Positions 7,284-16,953 of a DNA stretch of 40,966 bases are shown one piece after another. Source of the stretch: Deltaproteobacteria bacterium (GTDB lineage: Bacteria > Myxococcota_A > Polyangia > GCA-2747355 > JADLHG01). Made by a program: the position numbers and the translations under genes. The notes beneath the pieces are model-generated. The model had not been told where the DNA came from. It did no database searches and saw only the letters and a program-made list of their open reading frames with translations. Where the stretch lies: positions 1 through 40,966 of the forward strand of contig JADLHG010000064.1 of assembly GCA_020848905.1 (NCBI GenBank), in the 5' to 3' direction. How positions within the stretch are numbered: the stretch's first letter is position 1; each line of letters starts with the position of its first letter.

Positions 7284-8720
7284 ATGGGCCAGCTCGCGCC
7301 GCTCCAGCTCGTGCGTGCCCTTCCGAGGCTCGCGGTTGCAGCCACGGTCGAAGCGATGGAGGATGCGGGCCAGGATTCCACTCGGAGGAGCGCCGTGGGC
7401 GTCGGAGCCGACCAGAAGACCTTTGATGCCATCGTCGTGGGTTCGGGCCCGGGGGGAGCCACGGTAGCTCGCGAGCTCGCGAAGGGAGGCCGGCGCGTGC
7501 TCGTGCTCGAGCGCGGGGCCGACTACCGGCGACGACGCTACTACGGCACGTACCTGGGGGCGCTGGTCTATTCGGACCGCCGGAGCCTGCTCTTCACCGA
7601 GGAGGGGCTGAACATCGTGCGCCCGCTGATGGTGGGGGGGGCCACGAGCATGTTCGCCGGCTGCGCGGCACCGCCGCCGCCGTGGTTCGCGGGGCGCTAC
7701 GGCGTGGACCTCGCGCCGGAGGTGGAGGAGACCCTCGCCGAGCTCGAGATCGAGGTGCTGCCCGCCGAGCTGCGCGGCGAAGGGTCCACGCGCGTGGCGG
7801 AGGCGGCCCAGGCGCTGGGCTATCCGTTCGCACCGCAGCTCAAGTTCATGCGCCCCGCGCGAGCCTCGCGCTTCGCCTGCGGGGCTCACTGCATGCTCGG
7901 CTGCCGCTGCGGCGCCAAGTGGAACGCCGCCGAGTACGTGGACGAGGCGGAGGCCCACGGCGCCGAGCTCCGCACCGGGGCCCACGTCGAGCGGCTGCTC
8001 TTCGATGGGGGGCGCGTCGTCGGGGTGGCCGGCCGGCAGGGGGGCTCGGCCTTCGAAGCGCGGGCCGCGCGCGTGGTCCTGTCGGCAGGCGGCATCGGCA
8101 CGCCGCGTCTCTTGCAGGCGAGCGGGTTCGCCGAGGCCGGGGAAGGGATGGCCATGGACGCCACGCTCATGGTGTACGGCACCGGCAAGGGCGCCGGCGT
8201 GGGGCTAGACCCGCCGATGAGCTGGTCGTGGGAGAACGAGGCCGAGGGCTACATGCTGGCCACCCTGATCGACCCCTGGCTGCTCTTCCCGATCATGGCG
8301 GCGATGAAGGGCCCGCGGCACCTGCTGCGCTGGCCGCACTGGTCCCGCACGCTGGGGGTCATGATCAAGCTCCGGGACGAGGTGAGCGGCGGCGTCTTTC
8401 CCGACGGGCGCATCCGCAAGCCGCTCGGCGCACGCGACCAGGCGCGGCTAGCGACGGCCGAGGAGGTCGCGCGGAACATCCTGCTGCGGGCCGGGGCGGA
8501 GGCGAGCTCCCTCTTCAGCACGCCGCTCCGAGGCACGCACCCGTCGGCTACGGTGCGGCTCGGGCAGCTCGTGAGCCGCGACCTCGAAGGGCCGGCGCGC
8601 GGCCTTTACGTCTGCGACGCGAGCGTCTTCCCCGAGGCGCTCGGGCGGCCCACGGTGCTCACGATCATCGCGCTCGGCAAGCGGCTCGCGCGGCGGCTCC
8701 TCGAGGTGGACGCCGCGTGA
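7284..8720 (+). CDS. GMC-family FAD-dependent oxidoreductase
   Basis: 478 residues from ATG 7284; ATG 7356 would give a 454-residue form, and neither has a clear ribosome binding site. The FAD-binding Rossmann motif is FDAIVVGSGPGGATVARELA (GxGxxG at residues 53-58), followed by the Glu of VLVLERG. The C-terminus has the expected GMC end, GLYVCDASVFPEALGRPTV with the LTIIALGKRLA helix. GMC enzymes oxidise alcohols or sterols. In the middle lies a Cys cluster (FACGAHCMLGCRCGAKWN), like the four-cysteine segment of larger bacterial members, possibly a metal or Fe-S site. It is translationally coupled to the PLP enzyme at 8717. The physiological substrate cannot be read from the sequence. Confidence 0.85.
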   Translation: MGQLAPLQLVRALPRLAVAATVEAMEDAGQDSTRRSAVGVGADQKTFDAIVVGSGPGGATVARELAKGGRRVLVLERGADYRRRRYYGTYLGALVYSDRRSLLFTEEGLNIVRPLMVGGATSMFAGCAAPPPPWFAGRYGVDLAPEVEETLAELEIEVLPAELRGEGSTRVAEAAQALGYPFAPQLKFMRPARASRFACGAHCMLGCRCGAKWNAAEYVDEAEAHGAELRTGAHVERLLFDGGRVVGVAGRQGGSAFEARAARVVLSAGGIGTPRLLQASGFAEAGEGMAMDATLMVYGTGKGAGVGLDPPMSWSWENEAEGYMLATLIDPWLLFPIMAAMKGPRHLLRWPHWSRTLGVMIKLRDEVSGGVFPDGRIRKPLGARDQARLATAEEVARNILLRAGAEASSLFSTPLRGTHPSATVRLGQLVSRDLEGPARGLYVCDASVFPEALGRPTVLTIIALGKRLARRLLEVDAA

Positions 8721-9823
8721 GGCGATGGCGCCTTCCAGGTTTCGACGCGGGCGGCGGTTCCGACGCGCCCGTGCTTTCGACGAAGGAGCTGCGCGCCCGA
8801 CTCGACGCTGTCCCCCGCCTTCCGCTGGCCGAGCTGCCGAGTCCCCTCGAACCGCTGCCCCGCCTGTCGGCCCGACTGGGTAGGCCGATCTATCTGAAGC
8901 GCGACGACGCGCTCGGTCCCGCTCTGGGCGGGAACAAGACCCGCAAGCTGGAGTACCTGCTCGCCGACGCGAAGGCGCGGGGCGCGCGCAAGGTGGTCAC
9001 CTTCGGCGGGCTCCAGAGCAACCACGCGCGACTCACCGCCGCGGCCGCTCTCGGCGTCGGGCTCGAGCCGCACCTCTTCTACTTCGAGCGCCGTCCGCGG
9101 CTGCTCGAAGGGAACCTCCTGCTCGGCGCGCTCCTCGGCGCGCGGCTGCACTTCGTGCCGTTCGGCGGCGGGGGCGACGGAGGCATGACCATCGAGCGCG
9201 CGAGCCGCCTCGTGCACCTCGTGGCCTGGCTCCGCCTGGGCCCGCACTACTTCATCCCGGTCGGGGGGCACAACGTCCTCGGCGCGCTCGGCTACGTGCG
9301 CGCGGCGCTCGAGCTGCACGTACAGGCCAAGGCGCTCGGTCTCGGAAGGGCGCGCGTCGTCGTGGCGTCGGGGACGGGCGGTACGCTCGCCGGGCTCTGG
9401 GCCGGGCTGTCGCTCCTCGACTCGCCGCTCGAGGTGCTCGGCCTCGACATCGGCAAGCTCTGGCGCGCCTTCCCGCGCTCGGTCGCGCACCTGGCCGAGG
9501 GCCTCTGCGCGCGCCTCGGGGTGCACAGGCCCTTCGCCGCGCGCGACGCGCCGCTGCTCGAGAGGGAGTTCGTCGGCCCGGGCTACGCGCGCCTCCACGC
9601 GCCGGCGCTCACGGCCATGGCCGAGCTGCTCCGTACGGAGGGCGTGGTGCTCGACCCCGTCTACACGGGCAAGGCCTTCGCCGGGCTGCTCGCGCTATTG
9701 GCCTCCGGTCGCCTCGGCGGCGCGGAGCCCGTCATCTTCGTGCACACCGGCGGGCTGCCGGCGCTCTACGCGCTCTCGGGCTCGGAGCTCCCCGCGGGCT
9801 GGGGCGGCTCGTCCGCGGCCTGA
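8717..9823 (+). CDS. ACC deaminase / D-cysteine desulfhydrase-family PLP enzyme
   Basis: 368 residues from GTG 8717, which overlaps the stop of the GMC gene as GTGA. GTG 8771 is a shorter alternative. GGNKTRKLEYLLADA (from residue 71) holds the PLP-binding Lys74, and FGGLQSNHARLTAAAA is the family's substrate-side loop. SGTGGTLAGLWAG is the phosphate-binding Gly-rich loop and HTGGLPALYA the usual C-terminal motif. These are fold-type II enzymes that deaminate D-cysteine, ACC or related amino acids; sequence alone does not choose between them. Co-translation with an oxidoreductase suggests a short catabolic pathway. The 3' end overlaps the convergent rsmB-like gene by 58 bp. Confidence 0.85.
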   Translation: MRRWRLPGFDAGGGSDAPVLSTKELRARLDAVPRLPLAELPSPLEPLPRLSARLGRPIYLKRDDALGPALGGNKTRKLEYLLADAKARGARKVVTFGGLQSNHARLTAAAALGVGLEPHLFYFERRPRLLEGNLLLGALLGARLHFVPFGGGGDGGMTIERASRLVHLVAWLRLGPHYFIPVGGHNVLGALGYVRAALELHVQAKALGLGRARVVVASGTGGTLAGLWAGLSLLDSPLEVLGLDIGKLWRAFPRSVAHLAEGLCARLGVHRPFAARDAPLLEREFVGPGYARLHAPALTAMAELLRTEGVVLDPVYTGKAFAGLLALLASGRLGGAEPVIFVHTGGLPALYALSGSELPAGWGGSSAA

Positions 9824-11142
9824 CCCCCGCGTCGCTCCAGCGCCGCCGCGAAGAAGGCGTCCGTCTGGTGCGCGAGAGGCGTGAGCCGCAGCACCGGCTC
9901 GGCGAGCGAGAGCGGTATCTGCCGGCGGGCGAGGATCTCGGCCGCCGGCACCAGCGCGAAGTCCGGCGCAGCGGCGAGGAAGGCCTCCACCACGCCGTCG
10001 TTCTCCTCGCGGAGCACGCTGCACGTGGCGTAGACCAGCCGGCCTCCGGGCCGCACGAGCGTGGCGGCAGCCGCGAGAATGCGCGTCTGGCGCGCCACGA
10101 GCTCCTCGACGGCGCAGGGCCGCCACTTCAGGTCCGGGCTGCGCCGCAGGGTCCCCGTCCCCGAGCAGGGGGCGTCCACCAGCACCCGGTCGAGCTTCCC
10201 CTCGAGCCGTCGCACGGTCTTGTCGCGTTCGTTCTCGAGGTGCATGACCCGCACCGTATCCACGCCCGCGCGGGCCAGGCGTGGCCGCATGCGGTCGAGC
10301 CGCGCGGCCGAGGTGTCGAAGGCGTAGATCGTGCCGGTGTTGGCCATCAGGGCGGCGAGCTCGAGCGTCTTGCCTCCGCCGCCGGCGCAGAAGTCTGCGA
10401 CCCGCTCCTTGCGCCGTGGCTCGACGAGAAACGTGACGAGCTGACTCCCTTCGTCCTGGATCTCGAAGAGCCCGTCTTGAAACGCGCGCGTGCGAAAGAG
10501 CGGCGCGTGGTCTTGCCGGCGCAGCCCGTGAGGGGACCACGGCGTCGGCGTGCTTGGGAAACCCTCCTCGGCGAGGCGCGCCGACACCTCGTCGCGCTTG
10601 GCCTTGAGCGTGTTCACCCGGAGGTCCACCGGGGCGGCGCGACTGAACGCCTGCCCGAGCGCCAGGGCGCCCGCTTCCCCGAGGCCCGCCGCCAGCCGGT
10701 CGAAGAGCCAGGAGGGGAGCTCTGCGCGCACGGGGGGCGGAAAGCTCTCGGGGCGCGCGGCTCGCGCGGTGTGCGCCGCCGTCTCGAGCTCCTCCCGAAG
10801 TCCGCGGCGCAGGAGCTCGCGCGTGCTCAGGCCGCCGCCCGTGACGAGCTGGGCCACGACGAGGCGCGTGCAGAGCGCCTTGCGCTCGGACCCCTCGGCG
10901 GGGAAGGACACCTCGGCCGGCCAGGCGCGCCCGGGCTCGAGCGCGTAGAGCAGCGACCGCAGGCGGCGCAAGACGCCGTACACCGCCTCGGCCACGACCC
11001 CGCGGTCGCGCAGGCCGAGCTCCTTGTGCCGCCGGAAGAAGAGCTCCATCTCCTTGTCGGCGGGCCGGCTGCTGCCGAGGATCGTGCTGAGGAGCTCACT
11101 GGCGGAGTGGAGATGGTGCTGCGCGAGGTGGGCGGGCTGCAT
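9766..11142 (-). CDS. rsmB: RsmB-type 16S rRNA m5C methyltransferase
   Basis: 458 residues from ATG 11142; the 18 codons upstream in frame look non-coding. The N-terminal ~140 residues are helical, like the NusB-type RNA-binding domain of RsmB. The SAM site is VADFCAGGGGKTLELAAL (~248-265). Both catalytic cysteines are present: DAPCSGTG (Cys326) and YATCSVLREEN (Cys374). The enzyme methylates C5 of a cytosine in 16S rRNA (C967 in E. coli) using SAM. Length fits RsmB (~430-450) better than RsmF. The last ~20 residues lie over the 3' end of the convergent PLP-enzyme gene and may be a late read-on of the C-terminus. Confidence 0.85.
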   Translation of the reverse strand: MQPAHLAQHHLHSASELLSTILGSSRPADKEMELFFRRHKELGLRDRGVVAEAVYGVLRRLRSLLYALEPGRAWPAEVSFPAEGSERKALCTRLVVAQLVTGGGLSTRELLRRGLREELETAAHTARAARPESFPPPVRAELPSWLFDRLAAGLGEAGALALGQAFSRAAPVDLRVNTLKAKRDEVSARLAEEGFPSTPTPWSPHGLRRQDHAPLFRTRAFQDGLFEIQDEGSQLVTFLVEPRRKERVADFCAGGGGKTLELAALMANTGTIYAFDTSAARLDRMRPRLARAGVDTVRVMHLENERDKTVRRLEGKLDRVLVDAPCSGTGTLRRSPDLKWRPCAVEELVARQTRILAAAATLVRPGGRLVYATCSVLREENDGVVEAFLAAAPDFALVPAAEILARRQIPLSLAEPVLRLTPLAHQTDAFFAAALERRGGQAADEPPQPAGSSEPESA

Positions 11143-11262
11143 GGGGGCCCGTCCTACCGCGCCTGGGCCCGGACCACAATGGAAGGCTGCTCGCACGACG
11201 GCGTCGACGCCGGTGGACGGCGGCGATAGACTGCGCCTTCACGTTGAGGAAGGAGGCGACAG

Positions 11263-11502
11263 ATGGGATGGCGATGGACGTTCGTTCTGGGTGCGGTGGT
11301 CGCGTTGCTCGGCTTTGCGGCCCCGCCGCGCGCGACGGCGCATCCGACGGGCAAAGAACTGAGAAACGTGAAGCAGTGTCAGGTGCTGCCGCCGCCGATG
11401 CGCGGGCATTGCGTGGTCTGCGTGACCCGGCCGGTGCGGCACCACTTCCACCCCGAGTACCCGCCGGGGGCGCGCTGCCGGCCCGATAACGGCAAGCCGT
11501 AG
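11263..11502 (+). CDS. Small exported Cys/His/Pro-rich protein
   Basis: 79 residues with a signal peptide (MGWRWTFVLGAVVALLGFAA, likely cleaved after RATA). AGGAGG sits 6 nt before the ATG, so this short gene is well supported. The mature ~55 residues hold four cysteines (KQCQV, GHCVVC, ARCRP) and a His-rich stretch RHHFHPEY, with many prolines. This suggests a disulfide-bonded or metal-binding periplasmic peptide. I know no family for it. It ends at a strong hairpin shared with the convergent gene. Confidence 0.7.
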   Translation: MGWRWTFVLGAVVALLGFAAPPRATAHPTGKELRNVKQCQVLPPPMRGHCVVCVTRPVRHHFHPEYPPGARCRPDNGKP

Positions 11503-11509
11503 AACACCG

Positions 11510-11546
11510 AACGGGTTGGAAGTCGCAGTAGGCTTCCCAACCCGTT
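11510..11546. terminator. Bidirectional hairpin between convergent genes
   Basis: AACGGGTTGG (11510-11519) pairs perfectly with CCAACCCGTT (11537-11546). The loop is 17 nt, and its ends (AAG/CTTC) can extend the stem. It sits 8 bp after the stop at 11502 and 7 bp before the convergent stop at 11554, the expected place for a shared terminator. A T-tract is weak (TTCCGCGTTCT), so it may work with Rho. Confidence 0.65.
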
Positions 11547-11553
11547 CCGCGTT

Positions 11554-12360
11554 CTAGGGTCTTTCGGCCCGAGCAGCCTTGCGTCGCTGCCGCTCCGAGT
11601 TCGCGCGGGAGCGTGCCTCGCGGTCGCCGAACGCCAGCCGCTGCGCCTCTTCGAAGGGCAGCCGGATCACGCCGGACAGCGGTCCCGCGGTGACGATGAC
11701 CGCGCCGACCTGGATCGTCCGTGAGTAGTCCTTGTAGCCGCGCTCGTTTTTGGGCTCGATGATCGTTGTGACGACGATGCTGCCCTTCGGTAGCACGCGG
11801 CCGTCGGCCAGTGTCGAGTTGTAGGCGAGCTGATGGTAGTCGCGCTCGCGCTCGTAGCCTTCCGTCGAGCGGGAGTGGCCGAAGTCTCCCCCACCGTAGG
11901 CGCGAACGAACTCGAAGGTGTCGTTCGCGCGACCCTTCCAGTAGGGCCGCGTCGAGGCGCCCCGCAGAACGACCTGCTTCACGTTCTGCACGGTGGCCGA
12001 GAACCAGGAGGACCCTCCGGCCTGCCGGTTGTTGACGTCCACGTGGATCTGCTTCGGCTCGAGCTCGATCTTGATCGCGGGTCCGAAGTGGGGCGAGGCG
12101 CTCAGGGCTCCGGCCTCGAGCACCCCCGGTGCCAGAGCGAGCAGCTCGAGGGGGCGACGCACGAGCTGCTCGGGGAGGCCGCGAACCTTCTTCAGGGTCC
12201 TCGCTAGCTCGCGGACGTATTTCCCGGCGGTGCGGAGGCCCCAGCCGACCTCCCGAGGCAGCGCGTAGCTCGCGGGCGCGGAGGCGTTCTTCGCGCCGGC
12301 TGGACTGGCCAGCAGGAGCGATCCAAGGAGGGGCAGGACGAACAGCGAGGTGCGTTTCAT
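11554..12360 (-). CDS. Exported protein of unknown function
   Basis: 268 residues. ATG 12360 begins a signal peptide (MKRTSLFVLPLLGSLLLASP, cleavage after AGA), so I prefer it over the longer frame to 12399. The central part is beta-rich with conserved-looking stretches (IELEPKQIHVDVNNRQAGG, LPKGSIVVTTIIEPKN). The C-terminus is a strongly basic Arg/Glu/Ala helix (residues ~245-268), likely exposed. I recognise no domain. The 5' side has an AT-rich patch (12421-12440) that could hold its promoter. Confidence 0.65.
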   Translation of the reverse strand: MKRTSLFVLPLLGSLLLASPAGAKNASAPASYALPREVGWGLRTAGKYVRELARTLKKVRGLPEQLVRRPLELLALAPGVLEAGALSASPHFGPAIKIELEPKQIHVDVNNRQAGGSSWFSATVQNVKQVVLRGASTRPYWKGRANDTFEFVRAYGGGDFGHSRSTEGYERERDYHQLAYNSTLADGRVLPKGSIVVTTIIEPKNERGYKDYSRTIQVGAVIVTAGPLSGVIRLPFEEAQRLAFGDREARSRANSERQRRKAARAERP

Positions 12361-12750
12361 GGTCGTGGCGTCTCCGTCAGTCGAGCTCACGCACAGCAAG
12401 GCTCGTACCAGAGGGGAGCCAGATATTGTTAAATGATCTTAGCCGTGTGCGTGCACGGGGCGGCCGGGAGCGGCTGGCTCCGTGACCGTTCGATGTGGCT
12501 ACTCGGTCCGCGCGTGCCCACGTGCGTCTGCAGGGCTCCGCGCCCCCAAGCGGCTGGCTACTCGGACCGGGCGCCATCGAGAATCGACGGGCAGAGGGAC
12601 GGGGCGCGGAAGCCGGCAAACGCGGCGCGTTGCCCCTCGAGGCTGCGATTCACGCCACTTCGGCAGGCGAGGGGAGTCCTGGCGCGCGCGTTGCTTGGAG
12701 CCTGCGGGGCTGGCACGCGGTAACCGGCTCGAGGAGAGATCGTTCGTCGC
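12361..12750. other. 390-bp intergenic region with a short imperfect direct repeat
   Basis: No convincing gene lies here; the short open frames have no ribosome binding sites and Arg/Pro-rich shadow composition. A 19-bp element TGGCTACTCGGWCCGSGCG occurs at 12496-12514 and 12555-12573 with two differences, 59 bp apart. An AT-rich stretch at 12421-12440 stands out from the background and lies upstream of the minus-strand gene. TGGCACG near 12711 looks like a sigma-54 -24 half but has no -12 half. Confidence 0.35.
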
Positions 12751-13509
12751 ATGCCGATTCGTGCTCGAGCTTCAGCGGGCGTGTTCGCCGCGGCCCTCTG
12801 GCTAGGGGTCACGCTGGGCTCCGCGTCTGCCCTCGCCGCTCCGCCCGAGCCGCGGGCCGTGACGCTCGCGCGCGAGTACCTGCAAGACGCCCGGCTTTCT
12901 CCCGAGCTCCGCCGGGCGTTCGTGGTCCGCGCCGGGTCGGCGGACCGGCCCGTGACGCGCCTCGTGGTGCCCGTCACGCCGGCCAGCTATCCGGCCTTCC
13001 GCGCGCGCTTTCGCAGCGACACGGGCTTCGCCGTGCTGCGCTACCGACCGGACAACGTGGGGCACACGGGCCTCGTCCTCGACTGGACCACGATCTATTT
13101 CCACGGTGGCCGGCCGAACAACCACGGCTTCCACAACCATCTCCCCGTCGAGGCCGGGGGCTACCTCTGGCCCCTCGAGCTCGGGCCCGAGCGGATGGCG
13201 CACCTTCAGGGCTGGCTCGCCGCCGACCGCGGGGCCGCCTTCAACCCCGTGCACTGCATGGAATGGCTCCCGAACGCCGAGCTCGCCCCCGGGGTCCCGC
13301 TCTTCCACTGGCTCGGGCTCACCCGGTCGCGCGACGGCCACAACATGAAGGCCAAGCTGAACCACGCCGCGAACGAGCAGGTCTCGGTGGTGGGACTCTG
13401 CCTGGCCGACGGTGCGACGTTCGGCGGGCTCCCCTACGACGACCGGCTCACCCCCGAGCAGCTCCTGGGCAGGCCCCCGGCCGGGGGCCTCGCCGACGCG
13501 ATGCGTTAG
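12751..13509 (+). CDS. Exported protein of unknown function
   Basis: 252 residues with a signal peptide (MPIRARASAGVFAAALWLGV, cleavage near ALA). GGAGAG lies about 10 nt before the ATG. The mature part has an aromatic/His/Asn-rich core: LDWTTIYFHGGRPNNHGFHN, then VHCMEWLPNAEL and SRDGHNMKAKLNHAANEQV. The repeated His residues near Asn and Asp would suit a metal site, but I cannot match a known family. It ends 75 bp before the XRE gene and 38 bp before the -35 box of that gene's promoter. Confidence 0.65.
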   Translation: MPIRARASAGVFAAALWLGVTLGSASALAAPPEPRAVTLAREYLQDARLSPELRRAFVVRAGSADRPVTRLVVPVTPASYPAFRARFRSDTGFAVLRYRPDNVGHTGLVLDWTTIYFHGGRPNNHGFHNHLPVEAGGYLWPLELGPERMAHLQGWLAADRGAAFNPVHCMEWLPNAELAPGVPLFHWLGLTRSRDGHNMKAKLNHAANEQVSVVGLCLADGATFGGLPYDDRLTPEQLLGRPPAGGLADAMR

Positions 13510-13547
13510 CAGCGGGTCCCGAGCCGCGGACCTTTGATTGCGGGCCC

Positions 13548-13583
13548 TTGACAGGGCGTGTTCTGTATACTATCTAGTACACA
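13548..13583 (+). promoter_or_regulatory. Promoter with palindromic operator for the XRE pair; leaderless start
   Basis: A perfect -35 TTGACA (13548-13553) is followed 17 bp later by TATCTA (13571-13576), an acceptable though weak -10. Over the -10 lies an inverted repeat, TGTATACTA (13564-13572), TC, TAGTACACA (13575-13583), with eight of nine arm pairs complementary. It ends 1 bp before the ATG at 13585. Transcription would start about at the ATG, and no ribosome binding site is present, so the mRNA is probably leaderless. The position suits autorepression by the XRE protein. Confidence 0.65.
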
Positions 13584-13584
13584 C

Positions 13585-13941
13585 ATGCGCTCGGCTTTCG
13601 GTCCCTACGTCCGGCAGCGTCGCGAGGCTCTCCGGGCCGAGGACGAACGCTATTCGGTCCGCCAGGTGGCCGCGCGCATCGGCGTGCAGCCCGCCTTTCT
13701 CAGCAAGGTGGAGCGGGGCGAGCAGCCTCCGCCCTCCGAGGGCAAGATTCTCGCGCTCGCCCGCGAGCTCCACGAGGACCCCGACGTCCTGCTCGCGCTG
13801 GCCGGCAAGGTCTCGACCGACCTGCAGCAGGTGATCTTGAGGCGCCCCCAGCTCCTCGCGGAGCTTATCCGTCAGCTCAAGGATTTGCCGGATCACGCGG
13901 TCCTGCGCCTGGTGCGCGAGGTCCGCGACGGCACCTGGTGA
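13585..13941 (+). CDS. XRE-family DNA-binding regulator
   Basis: 118 residues. ATG 13585 is chosen because the operator palindrome and the promoter end directly before it; the frame also opens at 13558 but only inside the promoter. The HTH is at about residues 23-50: SVRQVAARIGVQPAFLSKVE followed by RGEQPP, the classic XRE helix pair. The remaining ~65 residues are helical and Leu/Arg-rich (LQQVILRRPQLLAELIRQLK), probably for dimerisation. It is 13 bp upstream of the 345-residue gene and very likely in one operon with it. I infer that it represses both by binding the palindrome over its own -10. Confidence 0.85.
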   Translation: MRSAFGPYVRQRREALRAEDERYSVRQVAARIGVQPAFLSKVERGEQPPPSEGKILALARELHEDPDVLLALAGKVSTDLQQVILRRPQLLAELIRQLKDLPDHAVLRLVREVRDGTW

Positions 13942-13954
13942 AGGGAGACCCGAG

Positions 13955-14992
13955 ATGATCGAGCTCAAGGACGACGGACTGCTGTTCACCTTCCCCGAGG
14001 TTCACCCGGGGGCAGAGCTTCGCATCGAGCTGCAGCGGACCTTGCGTATTCCCGACGACGACAAGGCCTACCCCCTCCCTCCGGGGTTCGGACCGTTCCC
14101 CATGCGGCACGTGGACGACTTCGCCGAGCGTGTCCCGCGCGAATGGGTGGAGCACGGCGGCGTGATGCTCCCCATGTATCAGTCGGAGGCGCTGTGGCTG
14201 CACTTCCAGGGCACCTACCTCGAGGACCACGAGACGACCTATCCCTTCGCCATCAAGGTGGCCGCGGGGAAGATCAACGCCGCGACCGGCGACGCGTGGT
14301 CGAGCGGCCTGCACCGAGACCCGCAGGACTACCTCTACGTCCCCGGCCAGCCCTGGCTGGACGGGTACTGCGTGGAGAAGGGCTTTATCCGCCAGTTCGT
14401 GGCCATGCCTCTCGGTGCCGGCTACACCGCCGAGGAGCAGCTCACGGGGAAGGCCGAGCACGGCGGACTGCAGCTCATCGTCTACCCGATGAAGCGCGAG
14501 GTCTTCGAGCGCCGCTTTCCGAAGGTGGAGCGCAAGGTGCGGGAGAGGTACCACGAGTTCGCGGACATGGATGCGATGGCCGTGCCCTGCGCCGCCGCGC
14601 CTTCCCCGGCCATGGGTCTCGCCCCCGGCGGTCGCATGCGCCAGGAGATTTACGCTGACGTCTTCGAGCTCGCCGACTGGGACGCCGCCTCGAGCCGCTG
14701 CTTCGTGCACCTCGCGAACTCGCTCGTCTGGCGCGGCATCACCGGCGAGAATCCACCCACCACGCCGCCCACGGCCAAGGAGTACGCGCGCGCGGGGCTC
14801 CCCTGGTTCGACTACTACGGCGAGGGGGCCAAGGCCGTCGAAGGGAGCTCGCTCCTCGGCAAGCTGAAGAGCGTGTTTGCGCTCGGGCAAGAGAAAGGAG
14901 CTGCGCCGTTGCCGGAGAACGAGAGCGTCTCACCGGAGAAGGTCATTCACCTGAAGGGGAAGCCAGGGCAGGTGCGCGAAGGCGACTTCTAA
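13955..14992 (+). CDS. Uncharacterised protein paired with the XRE regulator
   Basis: 345 residues, ATG with GGGAG about 9 nt upstream. No signal peptide or membrane segment, so it is cytoplasmic. It has strongly patterned stretches that look conserved: LQRTLRIPDDDKAYPLPPGF, FPMRHVDDFAERVP, VMLPMYQSEALWLHF, YPFAIKVAAGKINA, YVPGQPWLDGYCVEKGFIRQ and MPLGAGYTAEEQLTG. I recall similar proteins from other bacteria without a known function, sometimes beside HTH genes, but cannot confirm that here. The last ~70 residues (after GITGENPPTT) are looser. The pairing suggests a small regulated unit; no toxin-antitoxin features are evident. Confidence 0.8.
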   Translation: MIELKDDGLLFTFPEVHPGAELRIELQRTLRIPDDDKAYPLPPGFGPFPMRHVDDFAERVPREWVEHGGVMLPMYQSEALWLHFQGTYLEDHETTYPFAIKVAAGKINAATGDAWSSGLHRDPQDYLYVPGQPWLDGYCVEKGFIRQFVAMPLGAGYTAEEQLTGKAEHGGLQLIVYPMKREVFERRFPKVERKVRERYHEFADMDAMAVPCAAAPSPAMGLAPGGRMRQEIYADVFELADWDAASSRCFVHLANSLVWRGITGENPPTTPPTAKEYARAGLPWFDYYGEGAKAVEGSSLLGKLKSVFALGQEKGAAPLPENESVSPEKVIHLKGKPGQVREGDF

Positions 14993-15058
14993 ACATGTTT
15001 CATCGTGCAACAACAAGTCTCTGTGTAGACGTGGTCACCCTGGCTGCGCCCCGGCGAG

Positions 15059-16705
<1,647 letters not shown>

Positions 16706-16708
16706 GGG

Positions 16709-16902
16709 CCGTCGCTCCCCATCAAATTGAATGAGACGTTACTTCATCTTGATGCGACGGTGCAGTCCCGCGAAACCCTGGCGGGCGCAATCCCTCGGAG
16801 GTGTTCGCCTATCTTGGTGGCCCGGAAGCTGCTCCAGGCTGCTCTGCAACCTTGGTTCGCCACGGCACCGGGGGCCCACCACCTGGAGGCTGGGCGAACC
16901 CG
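16709..16902 (+). repeat. ~195-bp direct repeat, copy 1
   Basis: This segment matches 17916-18110 in the same orientation, with about 14 substitutions and one single-base indel by my count (about 92% identity). Similarity begins at CCGTCGCTCCCCATCAA and ends at CTGGGCGAACCCG. The indel shifts every frame, so the repeat is not conserved as coding sequence. It sits just upstream of the minus-strand activator and just before the decayed dehydratase gene. Confidence 0.85.
16721..16753. promoter_or_regulatory. 33-bp palindrome, candidate activator-binding site, copy 1
   Basis: Arms ATCAAATTGAA (16721-16731) and TTCATCTTGAT (16743-16753) are complementary at nine of eleven positions around an 11-bp centre. 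It begins 16 bp upstream of the start codon of the V4R activator. The half sites resemble the ATCAA-N-TTGA type of inverted repeats bound by Fis-type HTHs of XylR-class activators. Binding is inference. Confidence 0.5.
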
Positions 16903-16953
16903 AGGGGGCCGAGCACCCACGGCCCGATACCCTTCATGCATCGCCCGACCGGC

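Noticed and set aside
12711-12735. TGGCACG half site before the gene at 12751
   Set aside because: A perfect -24 half, but no TTGC at the required spacing.
16806-16830. GG-N10-GC match within the 195-bp repeat as a sigma-54 promoter
   Set aside because: Only the invariant bases fit; the rest of -24 and the -12 TT are missing, and such matches are frequent by chance in GC-rich DNA.
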